A stretch of 64,000 nucleotides of DNA from Lates calcarifer (lineage: Eukaryota; Chordata; Actinopteri; Centropomidae), in NCBI RefSeq assembly GCF_001640805.2, contig NC_066837.1, positions 27,094,789-27,158,788 of the forward strand, given 5' to 3'. Every line of letters begins with the position of its first letter. Positions within the stretch are counted from its first letter, which is position 1. Positions 14,342 through 27,528 of this stretch are shown in pieces. The translations under genes and the position numbers were made by a program. The notes below the pieces were generated by a model. It was given only the letters and a program-made list of their open reading frames with translations. It had not been told where the DNA came from and did no database searches.

Positions 14342-17300
14342 CTATGATAAAATGTTGGACATGAACTCGTAGAATCGTTTGGAGTACTGCTCCGGGTTCA
14401 CCGTCGAGATCTCTGCCCCCGCCTGCAAAACAACAAAGACAATATGTGAGGACATAAATACTTCTGATTGCAGTTTTTTGTGCTACATTGACTGAAATGC
14501 ACTTCCAGCGGCCCTAGGATTTGACACATGGCTTGACCATCCCATTCACTGGCAACTAACTACTGTTAAATGATTATCTGGTGATTCTTCAAACTATTTA
14601 ACATTTATTTGTTAGGCCCATAAAATACCACACAGTAGAAAAAAAATGCCATCACAGATCCCTTTCTTGTTTTATTGATCCAACGGTCCAAAATCCAATC
14701 TGAAGGTATTGCCCTAATAATGTTATAAAACATCAAATCCTCAGCAATGCAACAAATTAGAAGCACAGGATGTTATGTATTTTTGCTTTAAAATGATGCT
14801 GTGAAAATGATAATATATTAATTATCAAAATTTCTGATGATTAATTTTCTGACAGTTGACGTCTTTTTTCCAGACTTCAGGACCCTAACTCCTAACCCTA
14901 ACTGAACCAGTTTCTAATTTAATCAATTAGGAAAACTAAACCTATTACTATTATGTTAATTTTTACTTCATTGTAGTTTTTTTTATTTCAGCTAATCACC
15001 TGCACTCAGGTTCTCACAGCAAGCTCACAAACTGTTACCAGTATTTAATATTGTTAGCTCCTGATAGCTAGAATGCCAACAAATCTACAGTTACTATGAA
15101 CCAACCACCTAAGGGCAGCTGCTTTTCCTTTTATTTAGCTTAACAATGCTACACATGCTACATGCTAGCCTGCTAACTAGCAGGGTTGGGTTGTGAGTTG
15201 TGATTTATTATTCAGCATTAAAGCCAATGTTAGCAGCAGCAGCAGCAGCTACCTGGCTCATTCAGAATGACCTCAGCTGAGTTGTTATTCTAATGATGTT
15301 CTCAGAGAATGACACACAACTCTAAAGAGTCTTTCTCTTAAGCTGTTAAAGCTAACTGGATCCAGCTGGATCACTGACTGTTCACCTGCTGGTAGGCTGA
15401 GGGCACATCTGATTGGCTGATAGGTGAGGGCAGACACAGGTGAAAACTAATCAAAAGTGAATTCATGAAGTAAATACACTTATGAAAAAGGCCATTTTGA
15501 AATAAAAATGAAATAATAAAACTGTTGAATATGAAACGATACTGATGAAATAGCATTTCTTCTCCATAGTTTTCTGTCTTTTTATGTGTAGCCATAAATA
15601 TATGAATCATGACGTAGTCTTTACACTCACCCCGTGTTTCACAGTTTTGGCAGCATGTGCAGCTTTTTTCTTAGCGTCATAGTGCGTGAGGATGTCAATG
15701 ATAGCCATGAAGTATACCTCCTTCTTCACAGCACCTGGCACAAAAACAAAAACATTTTACTTTCACAGTGATTTACAGTGATTAAAGCTTCCATGCTATT
15801 GTTTACTTTTGTCCATTCCATTCCTCAGTTTTGAAAGCTCTTAACTCAACCGATACAGAAAATGAGTATTTTTTGTTATGAACATATTGCTATAACTGCC
15901 TGCCAAAAATGCCTGGAATTTAAGTAAATGTTAAATAAACAAACCATGAAAAACAATATTACACAAACTCTCTTCAACAGATAGATCATCTCATCAGCTG
16001 CCTGTACTTAATTTAGTAAGCTGCTGTGTCAGATGGATGCCAAGGAGGCGCTCACTGTCGTGGCTCTTGATTGCGTAAACGTCCACAGAGGGGTCAAATT
16101 CCCCGGGGCCGAAGAATCCTCCACAGTTGAGAGGGTTTCCGGGGCTGTCGGGAGGCGTGCCGAAGGAACCAGTTAGCACGCCACCACCCATCCCATCATT
16201 CTCGTACTCCTCCTCCTCTCCTGCACCCTCCACATCCATCTCCTCCTGCTCTGCCCTCTCCACATCATGGATGCCCACCAGGAGACTGTAGTCCATGATC
16301 TTTAGGGTAGCCAGGAACTGACAAACACATATGATACACACAGGAAGCACTCAGTCAAAGGCTTTGTTAGTGCTTTTAATGCTTCTCCAAAAAATATACA
16401 TTTACTGAGTAAAAATATCCTCAGTGGAGCACAACTAGTTGGTTGATTGCTCAATTCTACATCAGACTGGATGAAAACGTAGATATATTTCTCACCTCTA
16501 CATCCCGTTTTAGCTTCTCCAAAAAGTACTTCTTGTTGTCATCTCCTATCTGCAGCTTCTGGCCTTCATTGAGGAAGTCGTTGTCTTTAAAAGTGGGGAG
16601 TTCTTTAGCCTGAAGAGAGAGCAAGTGTCATGGTATCAAGAAAGAAACAGGGAAAACTTTGGTTTTCAATGTTTGACAAAAGTTTACCCAAAATTGGAAT
16701 CCAAATTTTAAGAGCAATAACAGGTACAGACAATATTAAATAGTATAATTGTCACATTTTAGCAAATACATAGAGATAGTCATAAATATGGTCTGACTGA
16801 AAAGCAGAAGTCGCACTACAATAACTAGCAATGAATAATTGTCTAACAACTGAGCGTTATACACTGAAAGCATGAATACAGTACAAAGGTTACTACTAAA
16901 ATACATCTGCTTACTTATGATTACTTAATTTAACTGTCATTTGACAAGTTTGTCTCTGGGGTGAGCTAAGGGTATTTATTTTTGTTCCATCATGTCAGCA
17001 GCTGTTAGTACACAGAAATAAAACGTACCTTCTCCTTGTCGCTGGCTTCCCTAGAGACTGTAGAACCCTAAAAATGAGGGAAATAAGAATAAAAATAGAA
17101 TTAATTGAAAGCCAGCTCCAGATATATCAGAGGGATTGTTGGCATATTACCTTCTTATCCTCAGCGTCTTTTTTAAACTGTCAGTGTTAGAAAGTAATGT
17201 TGTTTCCTCCAGAGAATACTTGGCAGGAGGAAAAGCATATGCTATGAAGGGAGAGTAAAGACATGTGCAGTGTGTATGCTGTGTTCACAGCTGCTGCACT

Positions 17301-19634
17301 ACAATATTCAGAAGAAGTCCAGAACTGTATTTTATTTTTTTATTGATGAGCTAGATTTGTGATCTCTAGTAAATTTGACCAGGTTATGAATTTTTGCGTT
17401 TACAGTCACTTACAGGCCCTTTTCTTACTTCTGACAGAAAAACTGAGACGACTATTTAGTTGATTGATGTCAGTCAGACTAGAAATTTAAATCATCACCA
17501 CATTTATCTTAAGCCACAACCTACATATTAAAGGAGTGCATGCAAAATATAGTAAACATAAATGATGAAACAGTTGTGAAAAACAAAGCAGGTTTCCCTG
17601 ATGCACCAGCTGTTAAAACAAGACAAAGGCATATCAGTATGACAGTCTCAGAGAGAGACAATCTGAAGCTTCAGTCTCACACACTTGCACAAGATCTGAC
17701 CTATATCCTTTAAATGAACTGAATTAGGATGCAAATTTCATTGAATTTCCTTAAAACCTGGTGCCTACATTACCTACAATGCAACTGGACTGCAGACAGT
17801 TGAGTTAGGAAGTCAGGTTTGCTATGTTAGTAAGGCTAAGGCTGTTTTGTTTTTTTCTATTATTTCTTCATTTTTCCATTCATTTTCATTGTAGGTGTTA
17901 TTTACTACTCATATATCTGTATGTATCTTACTACACTGACAAAGACTTCATTCATTGGGCAATTGCAGGTGTGATGAGGGATTCTTATGTGTAATTGAAG
18001 TTTGTGTCTATGGTATTCACTTCTGAGTCTGTGATTCTTTGATACTGTGTGCAGTCAACATGTGTTAGTGTTTTTTAATATTTAACTACAATGATAGATT
18101 TTTTAATGATGTAGTTGCATATCACACATGTACAGTAACCTACATAGCCTACCTTCAGGTCATATTTGCGGTGTACAGTGAGGCGATGGCTGAATACATT
18201 CCGGGTCACCACCATGTAGGTCTCCACCCCGTCCACTGTTAGCCTGTACATGCCCAGGAACTGAGGAAGCAGCGTGTTGCCATGACACTCCACTATAAAC
18301 TGGAGACAATCAGGGGAGGAGAGCACAGAGTGTAACAGAGGTGTGGGAGTGAGGAATTAAATACACAGTATAAAAACTGATTTAAACTGGACACAGCCCT
18401 GCTCTACAGTCATCATCTCTGCAGTGCTGCAGCATTTACATGTATGCGTGACTTCAGATACAAATGAAAGAAACTTTTTTAGTTATTTTCACAGACTGAT
18501 GATCCTAAATTTCTCTTCTAAAGTCTATCTACATAAACACTGAATGTTTGGATTAAAAACAGTTTGAAAGCAACAAAACTAGTTCTCCACATGAGACAAT
18601 GTAATAGATAACTGAGGTACTTAATCAAAAATGTTTGATTCTGCCAGCTCTATCTGGCTCTCACAGTCCATTGTGGGGGTTTGAGGGCCTCTACCTGGTG
18701 ATACTTCTTTAGGATGTTGTGCATCTCAGCGATGTCCTCACTGGACACGGTTTTGATAACAAACCGGTGGTCGTAGCTGGATAGGAAGCGGCTGCCGAAG
18801 CGACCCTGGGAGTCGCTGTTGAGTGGGGCACTCCTTGTCAGAGAGTTCTGCCAAAGAAAGGCATACAGATACATCTTTACTTCAAAATATAAATTTCAAA
18901 CTCCCCAACAGCTTTTGAGAATTTTTGTTACACTTCACTCATCACAGATTGTTGTATCTCTTAGCTACAAGTGTTTCACCTGGTAGTCCTGGTCATCAAT
19001 GCAGAACCTCTCCCTCAGGTTTCTGAACACCATGGGACAGTACTCTTTGAACTTAAAGCGACTAGGCAGGTTTTCTCTGACAGAGAAGAGACAGAGAGTC
19101 ACATAGTCAGGACAACAAACAGGAGCACAGAGGCTCATCAGTGAAAATGCGGAAGAAGAGTAACTGTCAGCTTTATTTCTGCTTTGTTTGATTCATGCAC
19201 AAACAATAATACAATGTAGGGTTGACATGTATTGTTTTCATTTTCCAATCAATTGTTGTAGTCGCAAGCATAACCTTTGGTGCTGCCTGTTCACTAGGTA
19301 AAAATGCTATTCAGTTCAATGAACAACAAAGTAAACTTAACTAAAACCAAGTCTGTAAAAATGCCCTATATGTAGAAATGACTCTTTCTATTGTGGACAT
19401 CTTGTACTCCTAGCAGCACAAGCCAGTAATTTCATTCAAGAAATGCAAAACAATGTATGTAAATACAACAACTATAAGAGCCAACCAAATTATTACTGAA
19501 TTGATAACTTAGGCCTCAAGTTTGAAAAATAAAAGAATTAGATTTATATACAACATCAAAGTTTCAGCATGCCTGTACTGCTGGCTTTCACAATGAAACT
19601 TTGATTCTGAATGCCAACATAAAGAGAAATTCTG

Positions 19635-19678
<44 letters not shown>

Positions 19679-22600
19679 TCTGTCTTATTCACATAATTGT
19701 GGCCATTCTGACCAATGAGTCATGTTAATTTGATATTTGTATATCTGAACCTTGATGAAGGAGATGACCAGTGCAAAGTTAGCGAGACAGTCACAATGGT
19801 CATAATTATGAGAATAAAAAATACCCAAATGTCCCTTTAAGCTTCCTTATGTTTGATGATAATAATTACTGGTTAGTGGTTTGATCTGGGAATTCTCATT
19901 TTAATATGCACATTCTTAAAGCATCATATGCACCAAAGAAACCACACTGCAATATTATTAGATGTACTGAGGATCTTCAAAATCATGTCAACAAACATAG
20001 ATAAGATGCACAGACAAAAAACAGGATGTGATGGACAAACACAGTATAATGGGGCTATACCTCTACTATTCTTAACATTACAGAAGAAATCACTACACTA
20101 CTTCAGCCCTATACTGCTACTTTGCCATGAGGGTGATTTGAATTGCAAAGCTGATCAGTTAAGTGCTCATTGGCACTTTGACAACACTCCTTCTGTGATT
20201 GCAACCTGACCCCGTTGTAATATATCCATTGTTGCATCACATACTTTTTGCAGATTTGTCAACTGCACATTCACTGCTGTCAATCTCCTGTTCTATGACA
20301 TCCCAAATGTGTGTTGGTAACAGATCTAGTGACTGGTGAGGCCACTGAAGTATACTCAACTTATTCTCATGTTCATGAAAGCAGTCATGAAAGCAGTCAG
20401 CAACAATACTCAGATAAGTAGTGGTATTCAATCAATGGCTGATCGGTTATTAAGGGACCCAAAATGCCAGGAAAACATTTCCTGCACCATTACACCACCA
20501 ACACTTGACTAAACTGTTGACACATGACCCATGGATTCATGCCATCGATTCCAAATTCTACCATCTAAGTGCCTCAGTAGAAATTTCAGGAGCAGCAGGT
20601 GTTTTGAACTGGGGGTAGGGTGACCTTTTTATTCACATTTGGATTACAGATTGTGCCTTTAACAGATTGCACTGACAGTGCATAAGCTGTGATGTACCTA
20701 CTTGTTAAATAGGTGGTTGTCCACTTTGATCTTACTGTAGGCTTTAAAGTCATCTGGCATCAGCATAACTGGTACAGGCACATTACTTAACTCGTTAATC
20801 TGAAGGAGAGAAGTGAGAAAGAGAGAGATCAGTCAAGACTCTGAGCAGCTTTTACAATAACAGCTGGTATTTACAATAACAGCATATTTATTTAGGAATG
20901 ATAAGAAATCAAAGCAGCAATAGTGACTTTTCAATAAGGGCACAGTTTGAAAATAAGCTCAAAACTCCTACACACAGCACTCTACTGTTGTGCAGTTCCA
21001 GTCAAACAAATCAAGATTTACCTTCAACATCACATGATTAGGATCAAACTGAGAAAAATATGTGTAAGCATTTCAAATACAACAGAACTGTGACTACCTG
21101 TAACACACCTCAGTTTGTAAAAACAATGATTGTCAGTTTCATGTGACCTGTACACATTCTGCCAAATCCCTGTGAGTGCTCAGCAGCGCCAATCATTAAC
21201 TCTGAGACCAGAAAACAGATTGACAGTTTTTCTTGTCACCGTAGCTAAGTGCCCAGACACTGATCTTATCAGCTGAAGCACATCCAGAGCAGGAGCTAAA
21301 ACCGATGCATTTCAGAAAAATCTCCTTATGGATACTAAAGTAAACAGCCATACAGGGTAAAGATTTAAGGGAGAAAACTACCGCTAAAAAAGTGAGCTAT
21401 AATTTTAAGACATATGAAGACAAGCAGTTATTGTGTCTTTAACTCTGAGTTTTTATATGAACACGTGGTGTCCTTTAAAAACATCAGACTCATCAGACTC
21501 TCCCTCAGCTTGAAGCTGTGATGAATTATTTGCGTACATATCATCATAAAAAAAAAGTCTGACTGGTTTCTGACGGATTAGCAGCATCAAACAGGTAGTG
21601 TGTAATGCATCACGTAAACACGAAGTGAGGTTGTGTGGAAGTTAAGTCCCCTAACATCACTGCTAGGACACTATTAAAAATGCACACAATTTCTGACTTG
21701 AAGAAGAGCGCTTTGATGAGAAGTCTGTTTGATGTCTTGAATCGGCTTTCCACCCACACCTCAAATCACCAGGCCTGTGTGCTGCACCCACACACCCACT
21801 GCCAAAGTTCACCCGCTGAATACTGGAGATGCTGCAGTGATAACCATATCATTAGCGGTTTCATTAATTCCATGGTTGTATGCATTATATTCGCAGTGTC
21901 ATTACATTGAATGAGCTAGCAGGGTTTGTGGTGCTTATGTCTTGCAGAAATCAGCACAGTTTGATACACACACACAGACACACACACTTCTATGGTTAAA
22001 ATGTCAAATCTGCTGTGGCTGCTGTCACTGTCAGCAGTTTTCTAAATTAACCACCTTCAGTTACTGACAGAATTGATGTGACTGGTGTGTGTGTTTGTGT
22101 GGTAATTCTCCAACAGCAAGTCAAGACCAGAAGAAGAGGAGTCAGTTTATCACCCAAATACTGTTAAATGATTTGAACACTATGGTGCTAATCATACAGT
22201 AATGCACCTTGAATGACCCCAGGGGACCAAAATAAGGTACCCTGAGAACAAGTTTCACCTTGCTGTATCAGATAAGCCACAGTGCAGATACCAGATGCTC
22301 CTCCATTCAGAGCAAATCAAAAGTTCCAACCCTGCAAATAGTTCTCTGTCACACTAGAGAGCTTGCTTTCCAGGTGTCAATCAAACTGTGCAAGAGTGGG
22401 TGTCTGACAAAATAGCTCAAGGTGTATTGTACATCAGGCAAAACCAAACTGCTGGTGCAAACCCACTCCATCTCACTGAGATTCGAATCTGCCCTTCACT
22501 GTGCTTTTAATAGCAATGGACAGTCTCAGCCAAAAGTAAATTTGATATATTTACTGCTCTATTTATAGGAAAATGATGTGATGGAATAAACTGCACCAAC

Positions 22601-23380
22601 TGCATGCTTACACAGAGTATATGAGCTGCAAACGAAAGCCCGGAGCAGGTTTATCTAAACAATAGTCAGGGTGCTGTCCGCGGCTGTGGAAGCTTAAAAT
22701 CGGTGTAACCTGCTGCTCCGGCTGCCTGTCACACCCCTCCCACTCCATGCCTGCACTACAGCAGCCGCAGCTCATGACTTGGCTCCCAAACACTTCACCA
22801 TCCAAGATTTATGATTGCAGATTATTGTCGCTGAGCTTTAACTTCTGACTGCACAGCTAGCCACGAACATGCACATTTCCTGACAATCGTGCCAAAGCTG
22901 CAGAGAGTTTAACCGATACGCTTTAAATCCATGCAATTCACACACTTGAGGCACAGCAAACCGCGGCTAAACTACCACGGCTGCAGCAGTTTACTACAAA
23001 TTGTACGGAAGCTGCTACCTCAGCACTGAGTCAGCCAGTACATCTCTGCCCGAGCACACCACTAAACACTTGGCGAATATCCATGAAATAGACAAATTAC
23101 ATGGCGACTGAATAAAGCATCAGCTGGCTTGACAGATGAGGGCAGCTGGCTAACAAGCTAGCAGGCTAGCTAAATCAAAACAGCAGTATAAACAAACCGC
23201 ACGCCAACGACAACAATACATTTAAGATGTATTTACCGTATGGTTGACACCCCACATTAAAACGCTGAGAATGGGCTCGCTTGCACGGAATAATTTCACT
23301 TTCTGTCCTATAAAATGCTTCTTTTTCGTCTTGGTTTTGCTAGCGCTGACAGGCGCTGCGCTAGTGCAGTTGGATGACAT
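14342..23380 (-). CDS. pip4k2b: Phosphatidylinositol 5-phosphate 4-kinase type-2 beta
   Basis: Makes PI(4,5)P2 from PI5P; the beta isoform is partly nuclear and known as a GTP sensor. Ten coding exons in transcript order: 23237-23380, 20702-20799, 18980-19076, 18695-18847, 18153-18299, 17029-17067, 16496-16609, 16056-16317, 15631-15734, 14342-14422. They sum to 412 aa (human 416). The start is [23 protein letters not shown] (about 196-204) matches the GTP-sensing segment, YDLKGSTVSRE and [11 protein letters not shown] (about 272-282) are kinase core motifs, and the acidic insert before GTPPDSPGN is PIP4K2B-like. [14 protein letters not shown] is the activation region, and [10 protein letters not shown] the C-terminus. 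Introns hold a Tc1 relic and a long poly(A). The large first intron (20800-23236) shows nothing else I recognise. Head-to-head with pcgf2. Confidence 0.97.
19630..19686. repeat. Poly(A) tract flanked by a 9-bp direct repeat
   Basis: 37 A (19640-19676) sit between two copies of TTCTGTCTT (19630-19638 and 19678-19686). The arrangement looks like a retroposed insert reduced to its poly(A) tail, with a target-site duplication. Confidence 0.8.
20230..20640 (-). mobile_element. Decayed Tc1/mariner transposase in pip4k2b intron 2
   Basis: Minus-strand reading gives [16 protein letters not shown], then [20 protein letters not shown] and [11 protein letters not shown]. This matches the Tc1 pattern AYLSIVADH..., EHDNEFTVLKWPPQSPDLNP and EHLWDVVEREI. 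Upstream bases (20460-20610) match the preceding part of the same transposase at DNA level, with frame breaks. The catalytic DLNP is degraded to DLLP and part of the middle is missing, so it is dead. It is in the same orientation as the host gene. Confidence 0.8.
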
Positions 23381-26300
23381 GTCTCAGGCTGGGGAATTCG
23401 GGGTACGCAAGACGGCGCTCACTGTCGTTCAGACCCTCAACGGACAACAAAAAACCGGAAAGTTAAGAGCGTTTAAAAATTCTATAAGTGCATCGTGCTC
23501 GTCGTCCAACTCGCTGCGAGTCTCTGAGTAGGATAACTGTCTTGAGTCAGCGGTAGAGCATTTTGCGCCGTCACCACCCTTCCTCCTCCCGAGCAGGCCG
23601 CGGTGGAGTCCAGAGAGCAGCTAGCCGGCCATCAGGCTACAGCAGCAAGCCTCTCTCTGTAAAAAAAAAAAAAAAGAAAGAAAAAGAAAAGAAAGAAAGA
23701 ACACAAGCCGAAGCGGTGAACACTCGCCGACCAGCTCCTCTCCTTTCCCTGAAACGTCTGCAACCCAAATCTGATGTGATGTCGTTTCACTTAGAAGTGA
23801 GTAATCCCATCATGATGCGCCTGAGATTGTTGTCAGTCACCACCGACCAGCGCTGCGTTTGGGGTCTCCTCAAGATGGCGTCTGTGCTGCACTTCGCAGT
23901 CAACAGTGTCACCGGCAGGCAACCGGGAGAATTACAGGATTTCCCACACCTTATCTTGGACCAGAATCTGGATTACACACGGGTCAAGTAGGGTGGATGG
24001 TAGTATTAATTAAACGCTGGAAACTTAAAGGCACAGTCTATAGACAGCAAAAATACGGAAAAGGTAGCCTCAGTATAAAATATGAAAATGCAGGATTAGA
24101 ACCTGCTCTCACTCTCAATCTGGTTGACAGACCTTAATGGAGAGTTACTATATATTAAATAACACAAAAGCTAAAACAGTGCACATTACAAGCTTTACAA
24201 TCATAAAATTGAATAATACTTCTAATATACATTAAAACAGACCTACAAATACAAATATCCTTTCAGTGAAAACAGCTGCAAGTAAGTGCTTGAGAAGTTT
24301 GAGCTCAGTTTGTCTGTTATCCTCAGTTTGTCTTTGTTTCTGAGACTGAAGGAAGTGCTGCTTTATTTATTAGCAAGCTGTATAGCTTACTATCCCTGTT
24401 AAATACCAACTAATATCACATATTAAATATTAATATTAAACCATTCCAAAATCTTGCTAGCAGGCTGTGTCAACAGTTGCATTCCCTCTGATTGTTTTCT
24501 TTCTCACTTGTGTCTTTCTTTTCTCTTTTGATATTGTGATTTTCTTTTTTCTTCTTTTTTAAATAACATGCCTCAAATGTCACCTGAAGGCCTCAGCATC
24601 ATCACAAGTATCACATTTGGAGACAAACTATAACTACAAACTAATTATTACACTAATGATAATGGCTTATAATAACATGGGTTTTCAAAATTGCTGATAA
24701 AAACAAACTTTTAATTCCAGCCTTTTTGAGGTCCCTCCCTATGTTGGGGCCATTGGTATTCAGTTTCACTATTTTCCTCTCATCAACACCTCTGGTCAGA
24801 ACATACCTCTTAAAAAGTATTTGGAATTTTCATATTTTATTTCTGCTCTAAATGGTAATCACTAACATGAAGGTCTTTCAATGTATAGAGTCTAAAGACA
24901 AATTTGTCTGGGAAAAAACACTGTGGCTTGATCTTTTGAAAAAGAATGTGAATGTGAAGCTTTGTAAAATGTCCCAGATTCCAAGAAAATACATAAACAA
25001 TGCAAAAGACATTACTTCAGTGTCCTCAAAAACATCTACAGCTGTGCTTTGGATTCTGTGATGTTAGAGATTCAGAAATGAGAGAAAAAAAAATGGGTTG
25101 AACAAAGGTTAGCCAGCTAAGATGTGAACACTTTACAGACAAATCTACGCACTACTGACCACATGCTTCTGCTTTTACAGGTGTCAAAATTTCACTCACT
25201 TTCACTTTAGATAGACAGATATGATGATAGTAAGACATTTCAAATTAATCAGGTGATACAACTCAGTTACAATATGAAATGAAAGAAATATTACTACCAA
25301 GCTGTCTTATGGTAAGTGTAGGATCCAAAGTTTTGGCACTTGACACATTTTAGAGACTTACAGGTCAAGAAATCTTGGTCTCTACTGTTTTGAATTTGAC
25401 CACTAAAAAAAAAAAAATCTGTCTCCTGTGAGTCACTCAACTTTATGGAAATGCAATATGTAATTACTGAAGTACCCCTTTAAAAACATTCATAGATGTA
25501 CAACTACACCACAATATACAAGCAGTTTTAATAGTGTAGTTGATTTATTTTGAGAATAGTTCATCTTCAAGATCAAAGAAATATATATACAGGTGTGATT
25601 TTTTTCCCTTACATTTCTTAAGTCTCAGTGTTATGACAGCTCAGTTTATGGGTTCACAACCAACACCTTCAATAGCATATTCATCTACCCATATGTCCAG
25701 TCAGCCAAATTTCTATCTCCTCATCAGTGTTGTGACTGAGTCTGTCTTTTTAATCTGAACTTCAGAGAAAGCTTCCATTATATACATTTACACCTAGTCA
25801 CAAATATGGAAGTCAGTGTCGTCTATGGTCCCAGTTCACATTTTAGAAAGCAGTCCCCAGGGCTCTCACAGGGTTTGGAATGAAACTTTCAGTGATCTTG
25901 AGTCTTCCCTAGTATCTAAGGGAACTGCTGATTCTTCACTGGTGGATTGCTATTCCTCACCTTTATAGTGATTATCAGTGTTTTCATTTACTCTGACCAT
26001 AGGGACAATATACTGTAGTCATCATATTTATTTTTGCTGTCCTGTCCTGTCTGTAAATTTGAGCTTCTCTTATTGTTAGCAGGGTTTCCTGCAGAAGTTA
26101 GATTAAAACAGTTAAACACTGATTTGATAGATGATCAAAATAAAAATAATTTAAACTTGTTTTTCTCTGGATTTTCATAAGAACACTTACAACCCAACTA
26201 AGTGTAGCTTCAGCTTTTCAATTCCCCGTAGTCTATACTGAAAATAACTTAAACGGTTAAGTATTTGATCTTTGATATATTCAAAAAGTTTCTCTGTCGA

Positions 26301-27528
26301 TGCAATTTTTAAAAATGGTGCCACCCTTGATTTTACTGTTTTATTTATTATCTCTAATTCATCAGATTAGATATTCAGAAAATATCCAGAAAAATATCAG
26401 ATATTCAAAAACGGATCAAACCTCCAATTAAATTCCCCATGTGCTTGTGGGCCAACCCTCAGCTCGGCCCCGGGACATGAGGCCTGCAGGGCCTCTCTCA
26501 GTAGTGCAGAAAAATCATTTTCAAACAGATTGAGACAAACAGAGGGCGTGGCTCATCCTACACAAGCATATGTTATGAAAATAAATGAATCAAACAAAGG
26601 TGAAATTTTTTTTTAAAAAAAAGAGTGTGGTATCCTGCCCGTGCAGGATAAATGAATGTGTAAAAACTAAGCAGGGCCTGCAGAGACTGTGGATCCCCCT
26701 GTATGCCCCGTGAACGAGGCGACAAAATAATATCACGTGATCCAAAATGGGCAGTCCTCTGACGGTGCTGAAAAAAGCCATTTTCTGGCGCTGCTGCAAA
26801 ATCTGTCCAAGTCCAAATAATTTACCTGGATCCTCGTTGGGAGGAGAGGGAAACTTTTATGTCTAATCAGGTAGGAACGACACATCGGTGACCGCTCTTT
26901 ATCGGGGCACATCGCGCCGCTGTTTGCTGAGGCGCACACAAAGTGAACGGTGTCACATTTTGAGTCTCTCTTGTTCGCCTCCTGATACAGCCCTGTCAGT
27001 GAATTTAAGATGGCTGCTTTGTGTACCAGTGTGATTTCTCTGTGGCTCTGCACCCCCTCGAGTGTTTGGTGTTTTCTCTGGATGTGTTCGGTTGTGGTGC
27101 TCGGTCGGACGGCGGAGCTCCGGAGAAATGGAAACGCTCTTTTGTTGCTCCGCTGGTCGAGGTGCAGAGCTGATGCACAAGATGAGGCCACACAGGGGCG
27201 ATTCAGTAGTCGGCTGTTGTGTTACCAGCATTCAGACTGCATTTAGCTTCACGGCTCCTGTTCTTAACACGTTTTTTTTATCGCCACAACATGTCAGTCG
27301 AGTTGTTTTTTGTTGGCCATCAGGTCTCGTTGTTATGGTTTCACAACCTGCTGTCCCAAGGACGAGCTGCAGACATTGTCTGAGAGGGAGCTCTGTGGCA
27401 GCCTCTCACTGTCCATACGGGAAAGAACTAATGGTCTCAACATATGCACATTACACAGGCTCCTGTGCCCTAACTGTGCGACCAGAACCTCTCATGTTGT
27501 CATTTGCTTCCTCTGCAGATCTGTCCAG
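23381..27528. other. Divergent spacer between pip4k2b and pcgf2
   Basis: Holds both promoter regions and 5' UTR exons, whose borders I cannot fix. GC-richer parts lie next to pip4k2b (23380-23900) and at 26730-27250 before pcgf2. An acceptor at 27517-27518 opens the first coding pcgf2 exon, so at least one untranslated exon lies upstream. Open frames of 140-170 codons here (23563-23991; 26733-27191 minus; 27062-27571) show no family features. The middle (24100-26400) is AT-rich with nothing recognised. Confidence 0.5.

Noticed and set aside
23244..23531. 95-codon plus-strand open frame
   Set aside because: Shadow of pip4k2b exon 1, which reads convincingly on the minus strand.
24085..24125. 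Minus-strand GCAGGTTCTAATCCTGC, with a T-arm layout
   Set aside because: The rest does not fold as a tRNA and no A box was found.
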